Assembly (NCBI GenBank): GCA_964007875.1
Contig: CAXGAH010000021.1
Coordinates: 1-40,237 of the forward strand
DNA from: UBA1275 sp002323515
GTDB taxonomy: Bacteria > Bacteroidota > Rhodothermia > Balneolales > Balneolaceae
DNA: 40,237 nt
Direction of reading: 5' to 3'
A program made the position numbers and the translations under genes. This document shows positions 16,812-25,812 of this stretch, piece by piece. Position 1 is the first letter of the stretch. Each line of letters opens with the position of its first letter. The notes under the pieces are model-generated. The model was not told the DNA's origin. It did not search any database and saw only the letters and a list, made by a program, of their open reading frames with translations.

Positions 16812-18089
16812 CTATAAGTCAAAATCACTTTCGCATTTGCGCACCAATTCATCTCCCAACGATAAACAAGCGGTAGCAGCTGGGCTTGGAGCATTGAGCA
16901 CATGAATCTGGCGTTCTGCTCGTTCAAAATAAAAATCGTCCAAAATTTCTCCGTCAGGTTGCAGAGCCATCGCTCGGACTCCAGCGGGTGAGTCTTGCAA
17001 GTGATGACTCCTCACCTCAGGAATTAAGGTTTGTAGTCCTCTAACGAAGGCTTCTTTTGAAAACGAACGCTTATATTCGTCGAGTCCCATACGCCAATGT
17101 TTGGTAGCCATTTTCCAAAATCCCGGAAAGGTCAAGGACTCTAGTGACTCTTTAAAGTCAAAGGCAAACTTTTCGTAGCCTTCTCGTTTAAATACAAAAA
17201 CGGCATTAGGTCCGCATTCAATCCCTCCTAAAGCCATTCGGGTGAAATGAACCCCCAGAAATGGAAATTCCGGGTTTGGTAGCGGATAAATGAGATGCTT
17301 TACTAAGTATTCGGTCTCTGGTTTGAGTTCGTAATATTCCCCTTTAAATGGGACTATTTTCACCGGCGAATTCAATCCCGCGGACTTGGCCACATGATCG
17401 CAGTACAGGCCGGCACAATTGATCAGATAACGTCCCTTGTAGGTACTGTTTCCCGCTTGAACAAGTACTTCACTAGAGCGTTCACGTATAGCATGCACCC
17501 TCGCGCCAAATTGAACGAAACCCCTGCCATCCGCCTCAATAATATCCATCATATGGTCACACATTCCCACATAATCCACAATACCCGAGCAGGGAACGTG
17601 TATCGCTTTCACACCTTTGACATGTGGTTCAATTTCTGCAAGTTCGGAGGGATCGATCATCCCAATACCTTCAATTTGGTTTTGTATTCCTCGCTCGTAA
17701 ATCCCATCCAAGCGGGTTAGTTCTTCCTCTTTGGTCGCCACAATCACTTTGCCACAAACCTCCATGGCAACCTCGTGTTCGTTACAAAAATCGACGAGTT
17801 GTAACCGGCCATCTCGACAGTTTTTGGCTTTGTAACTACCTGGCTTATAATAAATACCAGAGTGAATGACTCCAGAGTTTTTTCCTGTCTGATGTGCGCC
17901 CACCCACACCTCTTTTTCAAGGACTAAAATGGTGGCATCTGAAAACTTTTTGTGCAATTTGTACGCGGTAGCTAACCCCACAATACCGGCCCCTACAATA
18001 ATAAAATCGTAGGTTTTCTGGGTAGAGTTGAACGGACTTTTCGGGCTTTCATCCGCCATCGAACTGCTAGCTGATGATAAATGTTGCAT
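16812..18089 (-). CDS. lhgO: L-2-hydroxyglutarate oxidase LhgO-like
   Basis: This 425-residue flavoprotein starts its Rossmann fold with DFIIVGAGIVGLATAYKL (near 29-46) and continues with HQTGKNSGVIHSGIYYKPGS, a hallmark of LhgO/L2HGDH. It also has the long middle FKGEYYELKPE and the ending NAPSPAATACLSLGDELV. E. coli LhgO is 422 residues. It oxidises L-2-hydroxyglutarate to 2-oxoglutarate at the membrane, feeding electrons to quinone. It is the first gene of a two-gene unit with the YdiJ-like protein. About 25 residues precede the Rossmann strand; ATG 18056 is an alternative start that would shorten the leader. It is divergent from the thioredoxin-like gene. Confidence 0.9.
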   Translation of the reverse strand: MQHLSSASSSMADESPKSPFNSTQKTYDFIIVGAGIVGLATAYKLHKKFSDATILVLEKEVWVGAHQTGKNSGVIHSGIYYKPGSYKAKNCRDGRLQLVDFCNEHEVAMEVCGKVIVATKEEELTRLDGIYERGIQNQIEGIGMIDPSELAEIEPHVKGVKAIHVPCSGIVDYVGMCDHMMDIIEADGRGFVQFGARVHAIRERSSEVLVQAGNSTYKGRYLINCAGLYCDHVAKSAGLNSPVKIVPFKGEYYELKPETEYLVKHLIYPLPNPEFPFLGVHFTRMALGGIECGPNAVFVFKREGYEKFAFDFKESLESLTFPGFWKMATKHWRMGLDEYKRSFSKEAFVRGLQTLIPEVRSHHLQDSPAGVRAMALQPDGEILDDFYFERAERQIHVLNAPSPAATACLSLGDELVRKCESDFDL

Positions 18090-18238
18090 ACAGGAAGATA
18101 AGAGGCTCTGAGAAAATTCACACGATAATGTGTAAAGGAACTTTTATCAGAATGAAATCGTATCTTTACTCGTTATTAAATTTATAACATGGCTTGATCT
18201 AAACTTGTATTTATCAACCCGAAAGGAAAGTATTCTCA

Positions 18239-18823
18239 ATGACCACTAAACTTCCAAGAATTGGCTTATCGCGTATTGGCTTATTAAGTGTTGTAATGTT
18301 GTTTGGTGCATTTGCATGGAGCGGATGCTCGAAATCGAATTCCGAAACAGATGCAAGCAACATCAACCGGCACGGTCTTAACGAAGACCAGTTACGCATT
18401 CAAGGCGTATTACAGCGTGCTACCTTTGATGATTTGGACGGAAATATCGTTCAAATTGCCGATTATGAAGGACAAATTTTGCTCATCGATTTTTGGGAAA
18501 CCTGGTGTTCGCCTTGTTTAATGGTGTTCCCGGCGATGGATTCCTTACGTGGCGAATACGGCGATCGTTTCGAAGTATTGGCTGTGAATACCATTTTAGC
18601 GGATAACCCTGAAGATGTGGCGCTATTTGCAGCTGAGAATCATTACGATTTTAACTGGCTGGTCGACATAAATAGGGTCGGAGAACAAGTCATCTCCATG
18701 GGCATTCCTTTCAAAGTGTTTATTGACACTGCCGGCTATGTAATTACAACCGAATTAGGCTCGCGCGGTACCCAAGGCGACTACGAAAAAACTAAAGCTA
18801 TTTTAGAAGAATATTTACCTTAA
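18239..18823 (+). CDS. TlpA/ResA-like thioredoxin-fold lipoprotein
   Basis: This 194-residue protein has a basic N-terminus, a hydrophobic leader and a lipobox-like SGC at C30, so it is probably exported and lipid anchored. The mature domain is a TlpA/AlkylHP-type thioredoxin fold with the redox motif C90-S-P-C93 in FWETWCSPCLMVFP, and GIPFKVFIDTAGYV carrying the cis-proline. Such proteins reduce disulfides in apocytochromes or secreted proteins. It leads a co-directional run with ahcY (13 bases later) and an amidase (24 bases later), probably one transcript, though the functional link is unclear. Confidence 0.88.
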   Translation: MTTKLPRIGLSRIGLLSVVMLFGAFAWSGCSKSNSETDASNINRHGLNEDQLRIQGVLQRATFDDLDGNIVQIADYEGQILLIDFWETWCSPCLMVFPAMDSLRGEYGDRFEVLAVNTILADNPEDVALFAAENHYDFNWLVDINRVGEQVISMGIPFKVFIDTAGYVITTELGSRGTQGDYEKTKAILEEYLP

Positions 18824-18836
18824 ATACAATTAAAAT

Positions 18837-20201
18837 ATGTCTCAAGAAACAATAGATTCATCTACTAAGTCCATTAAAGAAACAGCCAAAGCAGATTTAC
18901 CAAGTACCAAACCTGCGTACAAAGTAGCCAATATTACTCAAGCGGCGTACGGGCGTAAAGAAATTGAACTAGCCGAAGCTGAAATGCCTGGTTTAATGGC
19001 CATTCGTGAAGAGTACAAGAGTGAGCAACCTCTGAAAGGTGCACGGATTGCAGGTTGTTTGCACATGACTATTCAAACCGCTGTGCTCATCGAAACCTTA
19101 ATTGATCTTGGTGCAGATGTAACCTGGAGCTCATGCAACATTTATTCAACCCAAGATCATGCTGCGGCTGCGATTGCTGCTGCGGGTATCCCGGTATATG
19201 CATGGAAAGGCATGAACGAGGAAGAATTTGATTGGTGTATTGAGCAGACCTTGTATTTCCCAGATGGTCATCCTTTGAACATGATTTTAGACGATGGTGG
19301 CGATCTTACCAACATGGTACTGGATCGTTATCCAGAGTTGGCCGATGGTATTAATGGTATTTCTGAAGAAACAACCACCGGCGTACTACGACTCATTGAA
19401 CGCGAACGAAAAGGTACCTTACCTCTTCCAGCAATTAACGTGAATGACTCGGTAACCAAATCTAAATTTGACAACAAATATGGTTGCCAAGAATCAGCCG
19501 TAGACGCGATTCGTCGTGCAACCGATGTTATGATGGCCGGTAAAATAGCCGTTGTAGCAGGTTACGGCGATGTGGGTAAAGGAACTGCAGCTTCTCTTCG
19601 TGGGGCCGGTGCTCGAGTCATCGTCACCGAAATTGATCCTATTTGTGCACTTCAAGCAGCTATGGATGGCTTTGAAGTGAAGCGCATGGAAGAAGCAGCC
19701 GCCCGAGCTGACATTATTGTTACTGCAACAGGGAATAAGGACATAGTAACTGGATCGCATTTTGAGTCTATGAAAGACAAAGCTATAGTAGGTAACATTG
19801 GGCATTTCGATAATGAAATAGATGTAGCTTGGTTAAAAGCACATACCACCGAAAATAATATTAAGCCTCAGGTTGATTTGTACACCCTCGAAAGTGGAAA
19901 ACAAGTTATTCTACTTTCACAAGGTCGGTTAATGAATCTTGGAAACGCAACAGGACACCCATCCTTTGTGATGAGTAATTCTTTTGCTAACCAAACTCTG
20001 GCACAAATTGCTCTATGGAACCGTCCAGAAGAATTCGAAACAGGAAAAGTGCACACGCTTCCGAAGTCATTGGATGAAAAAGTGGCTCGATTACATTTAT
20101 CCAAAATCGGTGCTGATTTAGAGGAATTAACCGAGGAACAAGCAGCGTACATTGGTGTTCCGATAACCGGGCCATATAAGTCTGACGAATACCGATATTA
20201 A
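18837..20201 (+). CDS. ahcY: Adenosylhomocysteinase (S-adenosylhomocysteine hydrolase)
   Basis: This 454-residue protein shows family-defining segments: GCLHMTIQTAVLIETL, WSSCNIYSTQDHAAAAIA, the central NVNDSVTKSKFDNKYGCQES and the NAD-binding loop VVAGYGDVGKGTAASLRG, with TLPKSLDEKVARLHL and the C-terminal GPYKSDEYRY. The enzyme hydrolyses S-adenosylhomocysteine to adenosine and homocysteine in the cytoplasm, a recycling step after methylation reactions. The SAH riboswitch sometimes found upstream of this gene is not evident, since the gene begins only 13 bases after the tlpA-like gene. Length is normal. Confidence 0.97.
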   Translation: MSQETIDSSTKSIKETAKADLPSTKPAYKVANITQAAYGRKEIELAEAEMPGLMAIREEYKSEQPLKGARIAGCLHMTIQTAVLIETLIDLGADVTWSSCNIYSTQDHAAAAIAAAGIPVYAWKGMNEEEFDWCIEQTLYFPDGHPLNMILDDGGDLTNMVLDRYPELADGINGISEETTTGVLRLIERERKGTLPLPAINVNDSVTKSKFDNKYGCQESAVDAIRRATDVMMAGKIAVVAGYGDVGKGTAASLRGAGARVIVTEIDPICALQAAMDGFEVKRMEEAAARADIIVTATGNKDIVTGSHFESMKDKAIVGNIGHFDNEIDVAWLKAHTTENNIKPQVDLYTLESGKQVILLSQGRLMNLGNATGHPSFVMSNSFANQTLAQIALWNRPEEFETGKVHTLPKSLDEKVARLHLSKIGADLEELTEEQAAYIGVPITGPYKSDEYRY

Positions 20202-20225
20202 AAATGAACTAATCTTCTCTGGATA

Positions 20226-21818
20226 ATGCATTTTCGCCCCCTTTTATTGGTTTTCTTGTTGTTTTTCAGCATACAATGCCAAAACAAAACTGGGATTGAA
20301 CATGCCTCTAACTCTGCATTTTTAGAGTTAAACTTAGAGGAAAGTACCATTGATCGGTTACATCAAGACTACCTTGCTGGGGAATATACGGTAACTCAGG
20401 TTGTGCAAGCCTATATTGGACGGATTCAGGCGATTGACAGAGATCCAAAAGGTCCATCATTGAATTCGGTTATAACCATAAATCCCGAAGCCTTAGCAAT
20501 TGCTGCAAACCTAGATGCTATATTAGACAAAGCTGGAATAGAATCTCTATCCCCTCTATTCGGTGTTCCAGTGTTGGTAAAAGATAATATTGACACTAGA
20601 GAAGGTATGCCGAGCACTGCGGGTGCTCGGGCTATGGCCGAGTCCAGACCTTACCGCGATGCATTCATCGTTCAACAATTACGTGATGCGGGAGCGGTTA
20701 TTTTAGGCAAAACAAATCTTAGTGAATGGGCCAATTTTCATTCCAGTTTTTCCTCAAGTGGCTGGAGTGGGCTAGGAGGCCAAACCAAAAATCCCTATGA
20801 CCAAACCCGTAGTCCTTGTGGTTCAAGTTCTGGGTCAGGAGTAGCCGCATCGGCTAATCTAGCGATGTTCACCATTGGTACGGAGACCAACGGCTCAATA
20901 ACCTGTCCTGCAAATGCCAATGGTTTGGTTGGACTAAAGCCTACAGTTGGACTATTAAGTCGCAGCGGAATTATTCCCATTTCCTTTACACAAGATACTC
21001 CTGGACCTATGACAAGAACTGTCAGGGATGCAGCTATTGCTTTAACCGCTATGGTTGGTGTCGATTCGGCTGACCAAAAAACGTTGGCAAGCTCAGAATA
21101 TCTCGGTACGGATTATCTTGCACATTTAGACCCTAACTTTTTAGAAGGGGCAAGAATTGGAGTCTATAATGGACCAAGAGGGCGACACTTCCGTGTAGAC
21201 ACTTTGTTTAATGAGCGCTTAAGAGAGTTAGAAAATGCGGGTGTTACTCTCATAGAGTTAGATCAAATCTCCACAGAAAATCCTGGTGGTAATTCCTATC
21301 AGGTTATGCTCTATGAATTCAAGGACGGACTCAATTCCTATTTTCGCTCACTGGGGGACAGCGCTCCTGTCAAAAGTCTTGAAGACTTAATTAACAAAAC
21401 GCTAAACGATCCGATTGAAATGAGGTATTTCGACCATAATTTATTGATGAGCGCTCAAGCTAAAGGTTCACTAGCGGAACCAGCTTATGAGCAAGAAGTC
21501 AACGAATTATTTCGCAAAACTCGCACTGAAGGTATAGACCGGGTCATGAATTTGCATGAACTAAACGCAATTATATCCATAACTGGAGGACCTGCTTGGA
21601 AAATAGATTTGGTCAATGGCGACAACTTTGGCTTATCTTCGAGCTCACCAGCCGCCCGTTCTGGCTACCCGAATATTACCGTTCCCATGGGGACAATAGA
21701 AGGACTTCCAGTTGGTATATCTTTTTTTGGCCGTGCTTGGGATGAGGCTAAATTACTCGGGTATGCCTACTCATTTGAACAAATAACGCAGGCGCGAACC
21801 GCTCCACTATCAGAATAA
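20226..21818 (+). CDS. Amidase-signature hydrolase, lipoprotein
   Basis: This 530-residue protein has a lipoprotein leader (LLFFSIQC, C18) and an amidase signature domain. The catalytic lysine K119 is in VLVKDNIDT, the cis-serine lies in GSSSGSG (199-205), and the nucleophile serine S224 is in GTETNGSITCPAN. The family cleaves amide bonds through a Ser-cisSer-Lys triad. An exported, lipid-anchored form points to extracytoplasmic amides, possibly peptides or N-acyl compounds; the substrate is not deducible. Compared with 6-aminohexanoate or peptide amidases the C-terminal part is ordinary. It follows ahcY by 24 bases and is convergent with the helicase gene. Confidence 0.9.
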   Translation: MHFRPLLLVFLLFFSIQCQNKTGIEHASNSAFLELNLEESTIDRLHQDYLAGEYTVTQVVQAYIGRIQAIDRDPKGPSLNSVITINPEALAIAANLDAILDKAGIESLSPLFGVPVLVKDNIDTREGMPSTAGARAMAESRPYRDAFIVQQLRDAGAVILGKTNLSEWANFHSSFSSSGWSGLGGQTKNPYDQTRSPCGSSSGSGVAASANLAMFTIGTETNGSITCPANANGLVGLKPTVGLLSRSGIIPISFTQDTPGPMTRTVRDAAIALTAMVGVDSADQKTLASSEYLGTDYLAHLDPNFLEGARIGVYNGPRGRHFRVDTLFNERLRELENAGVTLIELDQISTENPGGNSYQVMLYEFKDGLNSYFRSLGDSAPVKSLEDLINKTLNDPIEMRYFDHNLLMSAQAKGSLAEPAYEQEVNELFRKTRTEGIDRVMNLHELNAIISITGGPAWKIDLVNGDNFGLSSSSPAARSGYPNITVPMGTIEGLPVGISFFGRAWDEAKLLGYAYSFEQITQARTAPLSE

Positions 21819-21864
21819 GCCATCTTGATGATAGGTTTACCAACCCTTTCACAGGCTTCATGAT

Positions 21865-23370
21865 CTAGTCTCTCCGGCGCTTACCACCTCCAGAACCACC
21901 TTTTCTGTGTCCTCCACCTAGACGACCACCGCCACCTCTAGAACGACCTCCGCGGCCACCTCCGCCACCTGATCGGCCACGGCCGCCTCTACCATCTTGG
22001 CGACCACCTCGACCACCTCGGCCATCCCGACTACCACCATCTCCTTTGGCATTTACATCGGACGCACCCGCGTAATGTTCGAGCATATTATGAAACTCTA
22101 GGCTTAAAAAGCGTTCAATAATCTGCTCTTTAGATAGATCTTTAAGTACCTCAAGCGCAGCCGGTAAAAATGGTTGAATTCTTTCTGGGTTTACCGCTTC
22201 TTTTTTCACTCGCTCTAACCCATGTAGAAGACGCCGAGAACAAATCTCTTCACCAGTTGGAACTTCCGATTTAACAAAAGGTTGTGATGCCATGTTCTCC
22301 AAGCGCCGAATTCGGCTTTGTTCTCTTGGACTTACGATACTCATACAAATCCCTTTGTTACCCGCTCGTCCAGTTCGTCCACTTCGGTGAATATATACCT
22401 CTAAGTCATCCGGTAAATTGTAGTTCACAATGTGCGAGAGATTATTTACATCCAATCCACGTGCGGCAACATCGGTCGCAACTAGAATCTTGAGATTTTT
22501 ACTTCGAAAGCGGTTCATCACCTGATCACGCTGATTCTGCGATAAATCTCCGTTCAATACATCCACATCGTACCCATCTCGACTCAACCATTTTGAAATA
22601 TCCATGGTCTCGCTACGTGTGCGGCAAAAAATAATTCCATACATACTAGGGTGTATATCTACCAAGCGTTTTAGAGTCTCGAAGCGATGACTCACTTTGA
22701 CCACATAATATTGGTGCTCAACATCTTTAGAACCCGAATTTCGCTCCCCCACTTCTATTTCGGCGGGATTATTCATGTATTTTTTTGCCATCCTTGACAT
22801 CTGCTTAGGCATGGTTGCCGAAAATAACAAGGTCTGTTTTTCAGACGGGGTATCCGCTAAAATCGCATCCAAGTCTTCTTGGAAGCCCATATTCAGCATT
22901 TCGTCCGCCTCGTCAAGTACTAAAGTCTGGATAGCCTCTACCCGTAATTTCTTTCGTCGGATTAAGTCCAACATTCGACCAGGTGTCCCAACAACCACCT
23001 GACAGCCGTTTTCCAAGGCTTTAATTTGAGTCCTTATTTCAGACCCACCATACACAGCCACGGACTTTACTCCTTTTAACTTTTTGGCATAGGCTTTAAT
23101 ATCTTTAGCAATCTGAATAGCCAATTCTCTGGTAGGTGAAAGCACGATAGCTTGCACTCTTTTATTATCTGGGTCAATTTTGTGAAGTAAAGGCAGACCA
23201 AAAGCCCCTGTTTTACCGGTACCGGTTTGAGCTAGAGCCACTAAATCCTGTTTCGAATTTAAAATGGTAGGTATAGCTAATTCTTGAACTTTAGTTGGCT
23301 CCGTAAAACCTAGATGTTCTACGCCCTCAAGCAGTTCTTGCTTAAGGCCCAACTCTAAAAATGAAGACAT
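21865..23370 (-). CDS. DEAD-box RNA helicase with RGG-type tail
   Basis: This 501-residue protein has all the DEAD-box motifs in order: Q motif region GFTEPTKVQE (21-30), motif I AQTGTGKT (47-54), motif Ia PTRELA, motif II DEAD, motif III SAT and motif VI HRSGRTGRAG. After the helicase core (to about 360) comes a helical region, then from about 440 a tail of glycine and arginine repeats (GGRGGR type) ending GGKRRRD, expected to be unstructured and to bind RNA. Such proteins unwind structured RNA in ribosome assembly and cold adaptation (CsdA/DeaD, RhlE types). The tail is encoded by the GC-rich low-complexity stretch 21867-22050. A 158-base gap upstream holds its promoter and possible 5' leader; no motif was recognised there. 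Confidence 0.95.
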   Translation of the reverse strand: MSSFLELGLKQELLEGVEHLGFTEPTKVQELAIPTILNSKQDLVALAQTGTGKTGAFGLPLLHKIDPDNKRVQAIVLSPTRELAIQIAKDIKAYAKKLKGVKSVAVYGGSEIRTQIKALENGCQVVVGTPGRMLDLIRRKKLRVEAIQTLVLDEADEMLNMGFQEDLDAILADTPSEKQTLLFSATMPKQMSRMAKKYMNNPAEIEVGERNSGSKDVEHQYYVVKVSHRFETLKRLVDIHPSMYGIIFCRTRSETMDISKWLSRDGYDVDVLNGDLSQNQRDQVMNRFRSKNLKILVATDVAARGLDVNNLSHIVNYNLPDDLEVYIHRSGRTGRAGNKGICMSIVSPREQSRIRRLENMASQPFVKSEVPTGEEICSRRLLHGLERVKKEAVNPERIQPFLPAALEVLKDLSKEQIIERFLSLEFHNMLEHYAGASDVNAKGDGGSRDGRGGRGGRQDGRGGRGRSGGGGGRGGRSRGGGGRLGGGHRKGGSGGGKRRRD

Positions 23371-23528
23371 GTATAAATAATTGATTTAAAAGTAAGATGT
23401 TGCCAGCAAAGAGAGGAATGTGGTTGCGGCATCATCTCAACTCGGGCTTCATGCAGCTATTGTAATAGCGTAAAAAAATACGGATTATTTACCAATACAT
23501 TACTATTTGTTTAAGGCCTAATACGAGC

Positions 23529-23834
23529 CTATACCATGTATTTCTCACCTCGTACTACATTCACCTTTTGGGTGTAGGCGACCACAGCATAATTCTCAAA
23601 ATATTCATTACTGATTTGCTGGATAATTTTAGTGGCCATATCATGATTAGCGATGACTTCGATTTTCACGTTTTTACCTTCCCAGTCACTGGCTCGAATT
23701 CCTCTTGAACCCTCCCCTGTCGTATCAGAAAGGGTGTATCCTGACACTCCAGTCTCTTTGAGATGATCTATAATTTCATCTCGTAATAAGCGTTCTGTTA
23801 TTATGGTAACCAGTGTAAGTTCTCTTAACTCCAT
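23529..23834 (-). CDS. sbtB: SbtB-like PII signalling protein
   Basis: This reading gives 101 residues from ATG 23834, one base after the sbtA stop codon. A GGGAG stretch inside the sbtA end supplies a good ribosome-binding site. An earlier ATG at 23858 would add eight residues but overlap sbtA. The protein has the compact PII-like fold: ELTLVTIITERLLRDEII, a short T-loop region with TTGEGSRGIR, and KIEVIANHDMATKIIQQI. The TGEGSRG motif is typical of SbtB, which binds adenine nucleotides and inhibits the bicarbonate transporter SbtA. The C-terminal CGPxGC redox loop of some cyanobacterial SbtB is absent. It is the third gene of a LysR-sbtA-sbtB unit. Confidence 0.87.
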   Translation of the reverse strand: MELRELTLVTIITERLLRDEIIDHLKETGVSGYTLSDTTGEGSRGIRASDWEGKNVKIEVIANHDMATKIIQQISNEYFENYAVVAYTQKVNVVRGEKYMV

Positions 23835-23835
23835 T

Positions 23836-24792
23836 TTATGCTCCCATCCATGTTGCAATTAAATAGTAAACAGGAATACCAATGGTAATATTAAAGGGAA
23901 AGGTAATTCCTAAGGATGCTGTAAGATAATAGCTTGGATTGGCTTTCGGAAGAGCTATTCTAACCGCTGCCGGAGCGGCGATGTAAGATCCACTAGACAC
24001 CATGGCTGCCAATACGGTTGCCCCAGCTACGCTTAAGCCAACCATAAGACCCAACCATATAGCCAATAGACCATGTAATATGGGCATTAAGATTCCAAAA
24101 CCGAGTAAGAATACCCCCACTTTTTTCAAATCACTAAGTCGGCGAGCAGTAACCATCCCTAATTCCAGTAAAAAAAGCACTAAAGCCCCCTGAAAACCAC
24201 TCACAAAAAAGGGCTGAACCGATTCAAACTTGACCGGACCGGCTACAAAACCTATTACTAATCCACCCAACAACAGAATAATAGAACTTCCAGTAACCAC
24301 TTCATGCAAGGCTTTTTTAAACGACCCATTCCCTCCATTAGATAGTTGAGGGATGAGCAATGCGACAATAATCCCTGGGACTTCCAGCAGCGCAACCAGG
24401 GTGGACATAAAACCTTCTGGGCTGTAACCCAAACTCTCTACATAACTGATAGCAGCGATAAAGGTAACCGCAGAAACAGAGCCGTAGTGAGCAGCAATGG
24501 CTGAAGAGTTAATCATATCCATCCGTCCCAAATAACGAAGTATGATGTATGCGATAAGTGGGGTTAATACACCAAGCAAAAGCGTGATAGAAGCTGGGCC
24601 TATAAATGCATCCAGTGAGGTTTTACTCAGTTCTACCCCGCCTTTTAAACCGATGGCCAACAATAAATAAATAGATAATCCCTGATACAGTGGTTTGGGA
24701 ATTTCGAGATCACTTTTTAATAATTTGGCAACAATACCAAGGGCAAAGGCCAATACGACAGGAGAGGCAAAATTAGAAAGTAGGGATTCCAT
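23836..24792 (-). CDS. sbtA: SbtA-type sodium-dependent bicarbonate transporter
   Basis: This 318-residue membrane protein has about ten transmembrane segments. Its start ANFASP-like region LLSNFASPVVLAFALGIVAK and the following YLLLAIGLKGGVELS are characteristic of the SbtA family, as is SSGSYIAAPAAVR in the second half. SbtA imports bicarbonate with sodium. Cyanobacterial SbtA is somewhat longer, about 370; here the central cytoplasmic loop is short. It overlaps the LysR gene by 20 bases and is followed at once by an SbtB-like gene, the classical pairing of transporter and PII regulator. In a heterotroph the likely use is supply of bicarbonate to carboxylases; the ion is inferred from family membership. 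Confidence 0.88.
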   Translation of the reverse strand: MESLLSNFASPVVLAFALGIVAKLLKSDLEIPKPLYQGLSIYLLLAIGLKGGVELSKTSLDAFIGPASITLLLGVLTPLIAYIILRYLGRMDMINSSAIAAHYGSVSAVTFIAAISYVESLGYSPEGFMSTLVALLEVPGIIVALLIPQLSNGGNGSFKKALHEVVTGSSIILLLGGLVIGFVAGPVKFESVQPFFVSGFQGALVLFLLELGMVTARRLSDLKKVGVFLLGFGILMPILHGLLAIWLGLMVGLSVAGATVLAAMVSSGSYIAAPAAVRIALPKANPSYYLTASLGITFPFNITIGIPVYYLIATWMGA

Positions 24793-25687
24793 AATTAGAT
24801 GTAATTAACTCTGTTTGTTGAATGTAGGTGTAAAAGGTTTTAGCGAGGGGACTTAAACTCTTGCCTCGTAAATGAACCAGCTTCCAGGTACTCTTCAATG
24901 GAAATCCTTCCACATCAAGTACACCTATTTGGTCGTGAATTTTTTCTAAGCGCAAACTAAACTCCGAAACCAACGATATACCAATTCCGGCCATTATCGC
25001 ATGCTTTACTCCTTCATTGGTGCTCAGCTCCATTACTGGATCAATGCGCATATCCTCTTTCTCAAAAAGCTCTTCCATAACCATGCGAGTGCCGGAACCT
25101 TTCTCTCGCAGCACCAATGCTTCATCCTTTAAATGTGCCGCCTTGAGTTGTTTTCCTAGTTTTGGATGATCTTTTGCTGCAGCAAAAACCAATGGATTGT
25201 CCATTAAGTCGGTATAATCTAGCGCTAAATCGGTTGGAAGTTGCGAAAAAACAGCGAAGTCACAACTGTTCTGTCGAAGTGCACTTATTACCTCGGCACG
25301 GTTCGACACTTTTAGAGAAATGGAGATATTGGCGTGCTGCTTCTGAAAAGCACCCAATATATACGGCATTACATATTTAGCTGTGGATACTGCCGCAATA
25401 CGTAAAGAGCCTTTTATAGCACCTCGTAATTGTGATAAACTCATTTCAGCATTTTCGAGGCTTTGCTGAACAGAAATCTGCGCTTGGTATAATTCCCTGC
25501 CCGCCTCGGTCAAATATAACTGCTTCCCGATCACTTCGAACAGCTCTATTCCGAAATGATCTTGCAATTTCTTGACTTGAATAGAAACAGCTGGCTGAGA
25601 CATTTGAAGCCTCTCAGCTGCTTTAGTCATGCTTTTTTCTTGAGCAACGGCCGCAAAGATATGCAGTTGGTGCAGGGTATAAGACAT
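24773..25687 (-). CDS. LysR-family regulator of the sbtAB operon
   Basis: This 304-residue protein has an N-terminal helix-turn-helix (SMTKAAERLQMSQPAVSIQV, residues 16-35) and a substrate-binding domain from about 90 on, with KGSGTRMVMEELF. It resembles the CmpR/CbbR/CysB-like group that senses metabolites such as 2-oxoglutarate or 2-phosphoglycolate in carbon assimilation. Unlike most LysR genes it is not divergent from its target but is first in the same transcript, overlapping sbtA by 20 bases. A perfect inverted repeat (25689-25710) touches its start codon, suggesting autoregulation of the whole operon. Confidence 0.9.
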   Translation of the reverse strand: MSYTLHQLHIFAAVAQEKSMTKAAERLQMSQPAVSIQVKKLQDHFGIELFEVIGKQLYLTEAGRELYQAQISVQQSLENAEMSLSQLRGAIKGSLRIAAVSTAKYVMPYILGAFQKQHANISISLKVSNRAEVISALRQNSCDFAVFSQLPTDLALDYTDLMDNPLVFAAAKDHPKLGKQLKAAHLKDEALVLREKGSGTRMVMEELFEKEDMRIDPVMELSTNEGVKHAIMAGIGISLVSEFSLRLEKIHDQIGVLDVEGFPLKSTWKLVHLRGKSLSPLAKTFYTYIQQTELITSNYGIPTF

Positions 25688-25688
25688 A

Positions 25689-25710
25689 TACTGATGTTTA
25701 TTTATCAGTA
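25689..25710. promoter_or_regulatory. Inverted repeat at the LysR start, probable autoregulatory site
   Basis: tactgat and atcagta form a perfect 7-bp inverted repeat separated by 8 bases, beginning one base upstream of the LysR start codon. This size fits a LysR binding site. Because it covers the ribosome-binding region, binding would block the operon; it could also act as an RNA hairpin. Confidence 0.55.
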
Positions 25711-25812
25711 CAAATATATAAATTTTTATTTATATATAGAAAAGCATTTTACTCTCGGTATTTTCCGCCCTAAAGCTTGCCCTAAAAACACTCAAATGAT
25801 CCTGAAAAATAC

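Noticed and set aside
21867..22050. GC-rich low-complexity stretch as a DNA repeat or CRISPR-like array
   Set aside because: It encodes the Gly/Arg-rich tail of the DEAD-box helicase; there are no regular repeat and spacer units.
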